A stretch of DNA of 64,000 bases, from positions 97,475 to 161,474 of the forward strand of contig JAKAUZ010000030.1 of the NCBI GenBank assembly GCA_021817415.1, in the 5' to 3' direction. Under the pieces are notes generated by a model, which saw nothing but the letters and a program-made list of their open reading frames with translations, was not told where the DNA came from and made no database searches. Each line of letters starts with the position of its first letter. Within the stretch, counting starts at the first letter, position 1. Positions 44,305 to 52,905 of the stretch are shown in pieces. A program made the position numbers and the translations under genes. The stretch is from Thermoplasmata archaeon (GTDB lineage Archaea > Thermoplasmatota > Thermoplasmata > Thermoplasmatales > GCA-001856825).

Positions 44305-45660
44305 ATGGTTCAAATGGGTAACGATAACAACTCTGAGCCTATTAATGAGACAACTGAGCCTATTTCGGCCAAAACAGAATCAAGTAATCAAAAAATCACC
44401 AATGGTCAAAAGAAATACCCTTGGGCAGTTTTCGTGGCACTTGCAATGGGGATGTTGGTCTATGGAGTCGCAGAAAGCTATGGACCTGTGACCGCGCTGA
44501 CGGGTCATCTACAGAATTATGCATATCTTGCTTTCAGCCTTCCGTACATCGCTGGTGGCGTTGGTGCCTTGTTTTCCGGGACACTGGCAGACCGCATCGG
44601 CAGAAAGGGGTCTTTCATGGTAACAGTTGGTATGATTCTTGTTGGAATCATAATTTACGTCATCGGCATCAAATATATCGCTGCAATAGTACTATCTTTT
44701 ATACTTGTTGGCATGGCTGCGATTGGACTTGAAACTCCGGTACTATCTATGATAGCTGAATCCGTGCCAGCGCATCTGAGAGGCAAATCCCTGGTTATTG
44801 TCCAGAATTTTGGTAATATTGGGGTCGCCCTGATGTTCATTCCTGCCCTCCTGGTATCATCCAGTGCCACCCAGGAAGCGGCAACAGTGTTTCTATTCGT
44901 TGTCCCCTTGATAGCTCTTCTATTAGCGTGGGGCCTGGTGCATGAATCGGAACCTTGGAATGCAATAAAGGGCAAGAAGAACGTAGACATAGAAGATGCG
45001 TGGCAGGAACAGGATGGGAAAATTGAGCCAGTCAAACCAACTATAGGCATTCCAATGAGGTTCCTGATCCTGATCATAATTGGGATGGCCCAAGATGTGG
45101 CATTTGTATATTTCACGTATACCATGGGCTATACCTACTTCTATAGTCTGGAGGGAGTGATCGCAGTTATTGGTGGTCTGACAATGACCGTAGTTGGTGT
45201 GGTATTCGGAATTCTTTTCGTTGAAAGAGTCAGCAGGAAAGCATTCACTATATTCTCTTACGGCATCCTGGTTGGTTTTTGGGGGTTGATGTGGGTTTTT
45301 GAGGCTCTAACTCACAGTACTGCCGGGCTTGTCTTTTTGACAGTCATAACTCTTCTGTTTATTCCTGGTGAGGTAACCTGGGCTTCAAGAGGAATGCTTG
45401 AACCAGAGTTGTTCCCAACTGGGAAGAGAGGAACGTACATGTCGGTCGTCAGGTTTGCGGTATGGGGTGGAGCAGGAATAATCAACGGAGTCCTGAACTT
45501 CTATGTTCTGCCCTTCGTCTATGCAGCAGCTATCGTGATGCTAGTATTTGCACTATCGCTAGTGATGACCATTGTCTGGCAAATAAAAGGATTCGAAACG
45601 AGGTCATTGAGCCTCTCTGGCCTTGATTCAACGAAGTCCAAGTCAAGACCGGAAAAATAG
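44305..45660 (+). CDS. MFS transporter
   Basis: About 451 aa. A polar, Asn/Thr-rich N-terminal tail of roughly 35 residues precedes 12 helices. GTLADRIGRKGSF is MFS motif A; VPAHLRGKSLV is the motif-like loop of sugar/acid carriers. A charged loop (about residues 215-240) separates the halves. The substrate is unknown; the layout is like organic-acid or metabolite carriers. It is divergent from the ABC-PRTase gene with a 190-base shared promoter region containing AT-rich boxes. Confidence 0.8.
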   Translation: MVQMGNDNNSEPINETTEPISAKTESSNQKITNGQKKYPWAVFVALAMGMLVYGVAESYGPVTALTGHLQNYAYLAFSLPYIAGGVGALFSGTLADRIGRKGSFMVTVGMILVGIIIYVIGIKYIAAIVLSFILVGMAAIGLETPVLSMIAESVPAHLRGKSLVIVQNFGNIGVALMFIPALLVSSSATQEAATVFLFVVPLIALLLAWGLVHESEPWNAIKGKKNVDIEDAWQEQDGKIEPVKPTIGIPMRFLILIIIGMAQDVAFVYFTYTMGYTYFYSLEGVIAVIGGLTMTVVGVVFGILFVERVSRKAFTIFSYGILVGFWGLMWVFEALTHSTAGLVFLTVITLLFIPGEVTWASRGMLEPELFPTGKRGTYMSVVRFAVWGGAGIINGVLNFYVLPFVYAAAIVMLVFALSLVMTIVWQIKGFETRSLSLSGLDSTKSKSRPEK

Positions 45661-45700
45661 AGTAATAAAATTTTTCTTTATTTTTTATTTTTTCCCAAGA
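45661..45700 (+). terminator. T-rich terminator after the MFS gene
   Basis: Three T-runs (ATTTTTC, ATTTTTTA, ATTTTTTCCC) follow the stop codon within 40 bases, a strong archaeal intrinsic termination signal. Confidence 0.6.
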
Positions 45701-45848
45701 TTGTAAATCCCCTGTAGCATGCCTGATCAATTTCATAATTGTTGGAGAATTCGAAAGTTGGTTCTGGGCACAATCCAAATTATGGGCAATATCTGGTCAC
45801 GGGACAAGAGAAGTTTAATAATCCGCTGGGGATAGGCCCATTTACAAG

Positions 45849-47045
45849 ATGACTGATGGCGGTTTGAGGGAGGTGATGAATAACAAGGTGGTTCTCACAA
45901 TATCAGCAGCGGAGCTTCTACGCCTCCTCGGGAGGTCTGGAGTGTGGGTTTTCATCCCAATTTTCTTCCTTAAAGAAGGGTATGCCGATTACATGGAGAT
46001 CGGGGTAATGTTCATGGTATCAGCATTTGCCACGATACCAACCAGCCTTTTTGGAGGGAATCTGGTAGATAAGATTGGGAGGAGGAGGATTGCTCTGATA
46101 GTGCCCCCTGCGATCTCTTTACTGTTCCTCCTGATGTTCCTGGACATTTACTATAAATTTAACATACTGTTATCAATTGCTGCGTTTGTCCTGTTCCAGC
46201 CGATTGCCAGCCTCCAGTCCATCGTCGATAATGTCATAATAACAGATTCCACTTTGGAAAGCGAAAGGATTAATGCCTTCAGCGTGACCAGAATTGGGGC
46301 CAATATAGGATTTTCACTTGGACCGGCGATCGCAGGATTTGCCCTGGCCTACAACTATGCAATACTCGCGATCATACCAATGGTCGCTGAGATGTTTGGT
46401 TTCACACTCTATTACAAGTACGTGCGATATATCGAACCTCCCAGCCAGGGGACCAAGAAACTTACCTCTTTCCCCAGAGGTGATTTCAGGTTTCTCATTA
46501 TTTCTATCCTCATATCCCTTGCATGGTTTTCAGTTGGACCCTGGGCATATGTGCTCCCACAGTTCCTCTCAAATGTTGACATGATAAGCAGTTCCACCGT
46601 TGGATTGCTGATAGCTTCAAACGGAGTTGCAGTCGTATTACTGCAGGTCCCCGTCAACAGGGCATTGGTCAGGATGAATGATCTATCGAGGGTTGCTCTT
46701 GGCTTGGTGATATATGCCATAACGTTTGCCATTTTTGGATTTGTAAGGAATACACTGTTGCTACTTGGGGATATAGTTGTTCTTACACTGGGTGAAAATA
46801 TCATCTCACCTGCATCAAATGCCATAATTGGAAAGATTGCTCCAGAGAGTAAAAGAGGGGAATACTATGGTGGTTTCAATCTTGTAAACAGCTTTCTAGG
46901 CCCATTTTCCCCACTTGCTTACGAGTTCCTGCTTGCTTTTTTCCACAATAGTCCGATCATACTCTGGGGAATAATTGGTCTCATCTGTACCTCTCTTGCC
47001 ATCGTCCTATTCTCGTTCGGGATAAAATTGGTTCCTAAGCGCTGA
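45849..47045 (+). CDS. MFS transporter
   Basis: A 398-aa, 12-helix carrier. Motif A is GGNLVDKIGRRRIALI after helix 2. A second-half loop PESKRGEYYGGFNL is typical of DHA1-like drug or metabolite efflux proteins. The substrate is unknown. Its 3' end overlaps the antisense rqc2 gene by 11 bases. Monocistronic. Confidence 0.8.
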   Translation: MTDGGLREVMNNKVVLTISAAELLRLLGRSGVWVFIPIFFLKEGYADYMEIGVMFMVSAFATIPTSLFGGNLVDKIGRRRIALIVPPAISLLFLLMFLDIYYKFNILLSIAAFVLFQPIASLQSIVDNVIITDSTLESERINAFSVTRIGANIGFSLGPAIAGFALAYNYAILAIIPMVAEMFGFTLYYKYVRYIEPPSQGTKKLTSFPRGDFRFLIISILISLAWFSVGPWAYVLPQFLSNVDMISSSTVGLLIASNGVAVVLLQVPVNRALVRMNDLSRVALGLVIYAITFAIFGFVRNTLLLLGDIVVLTLGENIISPASNAIIGKIAPESKRGEYYGGFNLVNSFLGPFSPLAYEFLLAFFHNSPIILWGIIGLICTSLAIVLFSFGIKLVPKR

Positions 47046-48732
47046 ACTTACCCTCGATATCCCATTTCCCTGGTGGGAGCACTGGATATATGGCTTCCTT
47101 CTCCACTCCCAGAAATTCTGATATCTCTTTGATTACCTCTTCCTTACCTTCTCCCGGTATCACAATTACCCTGCTTCCTTTTATGCAGGAGACAGGAGCA
47201 GAAACAACATATTCCCTATTCTCGTATATCTGGAAGCCAACTGCAATTTTCAGCTCCAGGTGAGTTACGTAATTCTTTTTGCCCCGGATAATCCAGGCTC
47301 CCCTCGCCAGATATTCGCCTGATTCTGGTGATTTGCTCACCTGGCTCTTTGTGACATAATAGACGGCCCCATTGCCAAACCCTGCATTCCACGCCTTTGA
47401 CATGCTCCACGCAAATATGGCTGCTTCCTCTATCCCCTGCTGTGATGGAGGTGCGCGGACCTTCATTATGACTGATGGAGCTCCGTGGATGTCTGCGTGA
47501 AAATATAGATCATTTTCGTCCATGTATTTTTTCACCACAGAGTCATTAGACTCTGCGTCCTTCCCTGCAATGACAAGATTACCATCGCTATTGATGAACC
47601 ACCGGTAATTCGTATAGATCCTGTGTACTGTCTTTTTCTGGGATCGTTCAACCGGCCTCTCTTTTCCAAACGTAACCCTGGATAGTTTTTCCTTTATCTT
47701 CTTGCTGGAATCGAAGAAATTTGTGGCGTTCTCCCCGGCAGTCATGTTCAGCTTGATAGGTATTTCCATTTCGTCCTTCTTGTAATATACCAGACCCTTC
47801 TCATAATCTATAATTGCCTCGTCGTTCTGGTGTTTATTTGACGAGATTACAAGATTGTTGACCTCGTCCAGATTTGCCATAACGATTTCCCCGAAACGCC
47901 TGAATCTTTCCATCTCTTCAGTCATCTTTTCTACACTTCTTCGTATCGACTCGTCTTTCCCTGTTCCTGTCTCGATGGACAGTTCATAAATCTTTTTCAG
48001 GCCGTCTAAAAGGTCAAGTACCTCTGGTTCCTCACTTCTGCAGCGACTCTTCCACACGAAGTAGCTGTCATCGTATAGAAACACCTTTCCCTCCTCAGCC
48101 CCCTCAAGTATTTCCCTCAGAAGTTTCTTGATATCGTCGCTTCTTCCCAGGAGTTGCTCATTTGTCGTAATACTGCCTCCCAATCCGCATATCACTTCTT
48201 CGGCATATTTGGAAAGACCTATTCTTGATGCAAGCGTTCTTACTGGGTCTCCACTTGATTCCTTTATCTTTTCGACGAGGGGGAAAGACTCATTTTCAAA
48301 ATCGATAAAATCCGGATAGATGTATTTGCTCCCCTTTTCCATAGCAACGTTCTTTCTCTTTGCGTGTCTTTTAGAATATTCGATGATTCCGTTTGAGACC
48401 ACGAAAATGTTCCCTCCTGCCATCATTTCAATTACTATGTCCTTCCCACCCCTGATCTCCAGGATGCGGTCCGTTCCGACCTGTTCAACTGAATCTATGG
48501 GCATGTTCTCAACTGGGATCAGGTTCTTCTTCCCGTCTATGAGGTTCTCCTCTCCTAGGAATAGAAACTCATTACCCATGACGTGAAGGTAGGTGGAATT
48601 GATCCCTGACTTCCTGAATTTGAATGCAATTCCATTGCCTCCCACGTAGTTCTTCTCAATGTACCCCCCTTCGTAGACGCTCAGGAATTTCGCAATTGCC
48701 CTTATCTCTGCGAATGAAATGCCCCCCTTCAT
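47035..48732 (-). CDS. Rqc2/NFACT-family ribosome quality control protein
   Basis: A 565-aa archaeal homologue of Rqc2/RqcH/FbpA. The N-terminal NFACT-N domain covers residues 1-200, a central helical/coiled-coil region (EKMTEEMERFRRFGEIVMANLDE) follows, and the C-terminal NFACT-R domain has YRWFINSDGNLVIAGKDAESND and DLYFHADIHGAPSVIMK. It binds stalled 50S subunits with peptidyl-tRNA and may recruit tRNA for C-terminal tailing. Its start codon overlaps the stop of the MBL hydrolase gene, so they are one operon. Confidence 0.9.
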   Translation of the reverse strand: MKGGISFAEIRAIAKFLSVYEGGYIEKNYVGGNGIAFKFRKSGINSTYLHVMGNEFLFLGEENLIDGKKNLIPVENMPIDSVEQVGTDRILEIRGGKDIVIEMMAGGNIFVVSNGIIEYSKRHAKRKNVAMEKGSKYIYPDFIDFENESFPLVEKIKESSGDPVRTLASRIGLSKYAEEVICGLGGSITTNEQLLGRSDDIKKLLREILEGAEEGKVFLYDDSYFVWKSRCRSEEPEVLDLLDGLKKIYELSIETGTGKDESIRRSVEKMTEEMERFRRFGEIVMANLDEVNNLVISSNKHQNDEAIIDYEKGLVYYKKDEMEIPIKLNMTAGENATNFFDSSKKIKEKLSRVTFGKERPVERSQKKTVHRIYTNYRWFINSDGNLVIAGKDAESNDSVVKKYMDENDLYFHADIHGAPSVIMKVRAPPSQQGIEEAAIFAWSMSKAWNAGFGNGAVYYVTKSQVSKSPESGEYLARGAWIIRGKKNYVTHLELKIAVGFQIYENREYVVSAPVSCIKGSRVIVIPGEGKEEVIKEISEFLGVEKEAIYPVLPPGKWDIEGKFSA

Positions 48733-49526
48733 TATATCCTGTACTCCGACGGGTCGTTATATGGCAACAACGCTTTTAAATTGTTGGATTTAAATCCTCC
48801 CTCCCTCAGTACGTCGTGGACCGTCTGGATCGCTATCTGTGGAGTATTATTGACCTGTGACAGATGAGCAAGGATTGGAATTGTGTCACTGTCCATCACG
48901 CTCTTCAGGATATTCCCCGTCTGCTCATTTGAAAGATGCCCCCTGGGATTTCTTATTCTCCTTTTCAGCGTCTCAGGGTAAGGACCATTTTCCAGGAGCA
49001 GTGGATCGTGATTGGCTTCGATGACCACCAGGTTGCATTCCTTCAACCTTCTCCTGAGCAATGCGTTCCCTTCTCCCAGGTCCGTCACTACTGCCACTTT
49101 CTTGTTGCCGTTCTGGACGGTGTAGGCGACTGGATGCCTGGCGTCGTGGGATACTCTTATAGCCTCTATGGTCAGGTCGCCCACCTGCTCCGGGGTCCCT
49201 TCCTTTATGAAATTCACAATCTCTACTCCCATTTCCTGGTAACCCCCATAACCCCCTCTCTGTTCCACGTAAATGTCAGATGTTTCGTAAGTACCGAACA
49301 CAGGTATCTTCGTCCTGTTTCTGAAAGTGTGAACGCCAGATGCGTGATCCGAGTGACCATGCGTGATGAAGACTGCATTTATCTGACCGACCTTGAAGCC
49401 TTTGGTATTTAACGCAGTTTCCACCTTCCTGTAAGATAATCCCAGATCAATCAGAATGCAAGTATCATCGCTGCAGATCAATGTGGAATTGCCCGTGCTT
49501 CCGCTCCCAAGAGATGTTATCAACAT
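48732..49526 (-). CDS. MBL-fold metallo-hydrolase (YycJ/WalJ-like)
   Basis: A 264-aa metallo-beta-lactamase-fold protein. SLGSGSTGNSTLI is the start of this subfamily; FITHGHSDHASGV is the HxHxDH metal motif, and AHLSQVNNTP lies near the C-terminal end. YycJ-type members are DNA 5'-exonuclease-like or unassigned hydrolases. It is the first gene of a two-gene operon with the Rqc2 homologue (1-base overlap). Binding of two metals is expected. Confidence 0.85.
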   Translation of the reverse strand: MLITSLGSGSTGNSTLICSDDTCILIDLGLSYRKVETALNTKGFKVGQINAVFITHGHSDHASGVHTFRNRTKIPVFGTYETSDIYVEQRGGYGGYQEMGVEIVNFIKEGTPEQVGDLTIEAIRVSHDARHPVAYTVQNGNKKVAVVTDLGEGNALLRRRLKECNLVVIEANHDPLLLENGPYPETLKRRIRNPRGHLSNEQTGNILKSVMDSDTIPILAHLSQVNNTPQIAIQTVHDVLREGGFKSNNLKALLPYNDPSEYRI

Positions 49527-49654
49527 AGCCAGTTTGAATCACCAATTACAATTTAGTTAATTACTCTTGGTTAATATTTTGACTAAAGTCACTGGCTTCA
49601 TCATTTCCGGTGATCCAGGTTTCATTCTGTTGCAATCGCCATTTCCCTCGTGGT

Positions 49655-50404
49655 TTATATCGATCTTATCCTTTTCAAAATGTTCCCTACGATGTCCTCT
49701 AAATCGTCTCCCCTTTTGGTTTCGGAACCCTGATGCATGGTCTGTGCCGTTTCCTGTGAGGTTGTCTGGCACTCACCATCCGTTATGCTGTCATTTTGGA
49801 ACAGCTGGACGAAAGGAGAGCTGGGGGGCATGGATACTTCCACTGTGCTTACGGTAGCCGGATTCGGGCTGTAACCACTCATGTTTGTTCCAGTCTGCCT
49901 GTTCCAGTCTGAGACCTGGGATGGATCGTAATTTATGCAGAACGGGCCCGACTTCTCGAATTCAACTCCATACAGTGTTACACCAGTCGGGGGCATCTTA
50001 GTACTGAAACCACCTTCCAGGACGCTCCACCTCTGCCCTGGACTGAAGGTGAAGATGAACGCTATTATCCTGTTTCCATTCAAGAAGTCCACAACCCCGA
50101 TCGGCATTGAATTCTGGTTTATTCCTCTATTTCTGACTGGAGACAGATTGATCCCCCAGTAAGTCAACCTGTTCTGGACGTAGATCGGCCAGTATGCGTT
50201 TCCGAAATAATATCCATTCCTGAACAGTACCACTGTTTCCTTCATGGTTGAGTCGTTGAAAAAGCTCCAGGTCACGAGACCCTGAGAGGGGTTGAACCAC
50301 TTCCAGTTGACATAGACGTTCGTAGACTCATATTGCATTATCTGGGTGTGATCCTGTCGTACTGCATATCCGCTGTTTCCAATGTTACCACTGATGATCG
50401 GCAT
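49655..50404 (-). CDS. Hypothetical beta-rich protein
   Basis: A 249-aa protein I cannot place. It is rich in Asn, Trp, Tyr and Phe (VNWKWFNPSQGLVTWSFF, YYFGNAYWPIYVQNRL) and probably an all-beta domain to about residue 190. A Gln/Thr/Ser-rich linker and a short amphipathic helix (LEDIVGNILKRI) end it. No signal peptide or membrane helix. AATTATAT lies about 25 bases before the ATG, so a leaderless transcript is likely. It stands between the MBL gene and merA. Confidence 0.6.
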   Translation of the reverse strand: MPIISGNIGNSGYAVRQDHTQIMQYESTNVYVNWKWFNPSQGLVTWSFFNDSTMKETVVLFRNGYYFGNAYWPIYVQNRLTYWGINLSPVRNRGINQNSMPIGVVDFLNGNRIIAFIFTFSPGQRWSVLEGGFSTKMPPTGVTLYGVEFEKSGPFCINYDPSQVSDWNRQTGTNMSGYSPNPATVSTVEVSMPPSSPFVQLFQNDSITDGECQTTSQETAQTMHQGSETKRGDDLEDIVGNILKRIRSI

Positions 50405-50573
50405 TGTTTACAACTTGTGCAGATATAATTTCAATTTAAAGTTTCTTCGGCACAAGATTGAAACATCACTCCTTAAAAAATGTCCGTCCATGATGCATCA
50501 AAGGTACCTACAAAGAACGGTATTCCATACTCCAAGAATAGTGACCAAAGTGATTCCTGCATTCACCATGAAT

Positions 50574-52019
50574 TCACTCGACACAGCAAGACATTTTGGA
50601 CATGTCCCTTATGAACGATTGTGCTGCCAGCTTAATTCCCTCCGACATCGACGGGAAGATGTGGCTTGTCGCAATAACGTCATCTATGGTATAGCCGTTC
50701 TTTACTGCATATGCCCCTTCTGTTATGATATCTGTCGCATTTGGAGCCATGATTTGCATGCCAGCAATTCTGTTATCCAGAGGATTCACCGTGATCTTTA
50801 TAATGCCTTCAGTCTCTCCAATTATGCTTGCCTTCGTGAGATTCTCAAGGGAGAACACCCTGTTTGAACACGAGCCATTCTTCATCGAGAACTCGTTCTC
50901 AGTCATTCCGACCCCTGCGACTTGTGGACTTGTGAAAACTGCCCACACTGTAGAGTCGTAATCGATCCTCATATCTTCGCCGAACATGTTGCTGACAGCT
51001 ATGACACCTTCTCTTGCAGCCAGTGTTTCCAGGAACATTTTCTTTGAAACGCAGTCGCCTGCAGCATATACTCCGGATGCCGACGTTTTCATGGTATCAG
51101 ATGTTATTATGAGACCTCTTGAATCTGTTCTTACTCCCGCGACTTCCAGGCCAATGTTGTCAGTATTTGGCGCCCTCCCGGTCGCAACTATGAGCTCTTT
51201 CACCCCTATATTCTCCTTTCCCTTATGGGTTATGACTTCTATGTTTTTCACCTCGCCGGATTTGTGGACTGCACTCACTCGTGCCCTCATGTGGAATCTG
51301 ATCCCTTCCTCTTCCAGCTTCTTTTTCAATGCGGCCTGAATTTCCGGTTCTGACTGTGGAAGCAGTGAGTCAAGTGCTTCGATCACTGTCACCTTTGACC
51401 CGAAATGCAGGAGTGCCTGCCCTATTTCAAGACCTATGGCTCCACCGCCTATTATCGCAACTGAGTCTGGCAGCTCATTGAGCTCCCATATGGTGTCACT
51501 TGTAAGAAATCCAGCATCTTTGAGTCCCTCTATGTTTGGCACCGATGGATGTGAACCGGTTGCGATGAGTATACTCGATCCTGAGAGTCTTCCTATCTCA
51601 TTTCCGTCAGAACCTGTGAGTGCCACTGTCTTTTTGTCCACAAATTTGCCCAGCCCTGTGAATAGCTTTACGTTCCGGTAGTTCTCAATTACCTGAGCGT
51701 ACTTGGTTTCCCTTGCATGGGTGACGTAAGACCTCAGGCCCTTCATCACCTCCGAAAAGTTGTGTCTTACAGGTGTATCATATATTCCGGCCATCCTTGA
51801 ATGTCCCGGCCTGAAGACAAGATGTGAAGCCTCCAGAAGATACTTTGAAGGAACGCAGCCAACGTTAACGCATGTCCCTCCGAGTTGACCGGTTCCAACC
51901 ATTGCTATAGTCATTTCACCGTTGCTTAACTCAGAAGCTTTTATTGCAGCAGAAAATGCGGCCGCTCCCTTTCCAAGTATCACTAGATCAAATTTCTGTA
52001 CCTCTTCGCTCAAAATCAT
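50574..52019 (-). CDS. merA: Mercuric reductase
   Basis: A 481-aa pyridine nucleotide-disulfide oxidoreductase. FAD-binding GKGAAAFSAA begins the chain, the redox pair is C50/C55 in GGTCVNVGC, the NADPH fold has GGGAIGLEIG, and the chain ends with the vicinal cysteines C478-C479 (MSCCVE) that deliver Hg(II) to the active site. These C-terminal cysteines separate MerA from dihydrolipoamide dehydrogenase. It reduces Hg(II) to volatile Hg(0) in the cytosol. It lies 8 bases after an HMA-domain gene; no merB is present. Confidence 0.9.
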   Translation of the reverse strand: MILSEEVQKFDLVILGKGAAAFSAAIKASELSNGEMTIAMVGTGQLGGTCVNVGCVPSKYLLEASHLVFRPGHSRMAGIYDTPVRHNFSEVMKGLRSYVTHARETKYAQVIENYRNVKLFTGLGKFVDKKTVALTGSDGNEIGRLSGSSILIATGSHPSVPNIEGLKDAGFLTSDTIWELNELPDSVAIIGGGAIGLEIGQALLHFGSKVTVIEALDSLLPQSEPEIQAALKKKLEEEGIRFHMRARVSAVHKSGEVKNIEVITHKGKENIGVKELIVATGRAPNTDNIGLEVAGVRTDSRGLIITSDTMKTSASGVYAAGDCVSKKMFLETLAAREGVIAVSNMFGEDMRIDYDSTVWAVFTSPQVAGVGMTENEFSMKNGSCSNRVFSLENLTKASIIGETEGIIKITVNPLDNRIAGMQIMAPNATDIITEGAYAVKNGYTIDDVIATSHIFPSMSEGIKLAAQSFIRDMSKMSCCVE

Positions 52020-52027
52020 TCACCTTT

Positions 52028-52261
52028 TCATTGATCGATGAGAGTTGCCGTATAGTGTGAAGGTTTCTTGAACACCTTATTGCTCAGAAGTTCCTCCGGC
52101 TTTACTTTCTCAGGATCAATATCAACTTCTCCCATTCTTTTCTCCAGGGATACCCTAACGTCCAAAACACCATCCTGGTCCATAAGACCTCTGGTGACGG
52201 TTGCAACACAGTCATCGCAGGTCATTCCATATATTCTCAGTTTTACCCTTCCTTCTCCCAT
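52028..52261 (-). CDS. HMA-domain heavy-metal binding protein (MerP/NmerA-like)
   Basis: A 77-aa ferredoxin-like metal carrier with YGMTCDDCVATVTRG, the GMTCxxC motif at C15 and C18. No signal peptide is present, so it is cytosolic and resembles the N-terminal HMA domain that in many bacteria is fused to MerA, here as a separate gene. It probably hands Hg(II) to MerA, encoded 8 bases downstream. A TATTAATAA box about 20-30 bases before the ATG marks the operon promoter. Confidence 0.85.
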   Translation of the reverse strand: MGEGRVKLRIYGMTCDDCVATVTRGLMDQDGVLDVRVSLEKRMGEVDIDPEKVKPEELLSNKVFKKPSHYTATLIDQ

Positions 52262-52313
52262 GGATATGGAATACTGGCGATTATTAATATAGAAAGGTAA
52301 ACTTTTTTTTACC
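52262..52313. promoter_or_regulatory. Divergent promoter of the mercury locus
   Basis: 52 bases between the HMA gene (minus) and the HxlR-type regulator (plus). It contains the AT-rich box TTATTAATAT readable as a TATA element on both strands. The close back-to-back layout suits binding by the HxlR protein to control both genes. Confidence 0.5.
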
Positions 52314-52712
52314 TTGGTCTATTATCAACAGATTAGAGTGGGCACAGTTAAAAACAGTGAAGAGAGAAGATTACAGAACAGGAAAAAAGCATGCATGATC
52401 GAGGATGGTGATTCCACTGTTTGCATAGATCCCTCACTTCCTTTTCTTAACCTCATTGGCAAAAAATACACCATGATGGTGCTGGGGGTTATAGGGAACC
52501 TGGGAAACAGGAAGAATTTTAATGAAATACTCAGAGATATCCCCTATTCCAGCGCAACAATTATATCAAAGAGGCTAAAGGAGCTTTATGACTTAGGCTT
52601 GATAGAAAGAAACGTTGGAGTCGACGGTGTTACCTATTCCCTCACGAAGTTGGGGGAGAGTTTGAGAGAGAGCTTATTACCATTGCTCCACCTTGCTGAA
52701 AAAATTGACTGA
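52314..52712 (+). CDS. HxlR-family winged-helix regulator beside mer genes
   Basis: About 124-132 aa; TTG 52314 or GTG 52338 are possible starts, and no ATG precedes the domain closely. The family core is CIDPSLPFLNLIGKKYTMMVLGVIG followed by FNEILRDIPYSSATIISKRLKELYDLGLIER, a classic HxlR winged helix, and YSLTKLGESL. Two cysteines (C27 and C38 of the track) precede the core and might sense thiol-reactive metal. It is transcribed divergently from the HMA-merA operon and so is its likely regulator. Confidence 0.8.
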   Translation: MVYYQQIRVGTVKNSEERRLQNRKKACMIEDGDSTVCIDPSLPFLNLIGKKYTMMVLGVIGNLGNRKNFNEILRDIPYSSATIISKRLKELYDLGLIERNVGVDGVTYSLTKLGESLRESLLPLLHLAEKID

Positions 52713-52905
52713 CGCGGTGGAACGACAACAAAATGAATCCTGAAAAATACGTTAAGACGCGTTCGGAGGATATCCTAGGCTCAGTCGATATAAAACCTGA
52801 TTTTGAAAAATAGATTGGTAAACTTAAATTCGTAAAGCAAGACCTAGTCCGAAAGGAATATAGGTTACCCCCTCTGTCACAATCGCCGCAGGCTTTGTCC
52901 TGCAT

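Noticed and set aside
49567-49857. 96-codon plus-strand ORF between the MBL gene and the orphan protein
   Set aside because: Mostly antisense to the 249-aa gene, which has a promoter and a plausible protein composition; the plus frame does not.
50574-52019. Dihydrolipoamide dehydrogenase partnering gcvH
   Set aside because: The C-terminal vicinal cysteines and the adjacent HMA gene indicate mercuric reductase.
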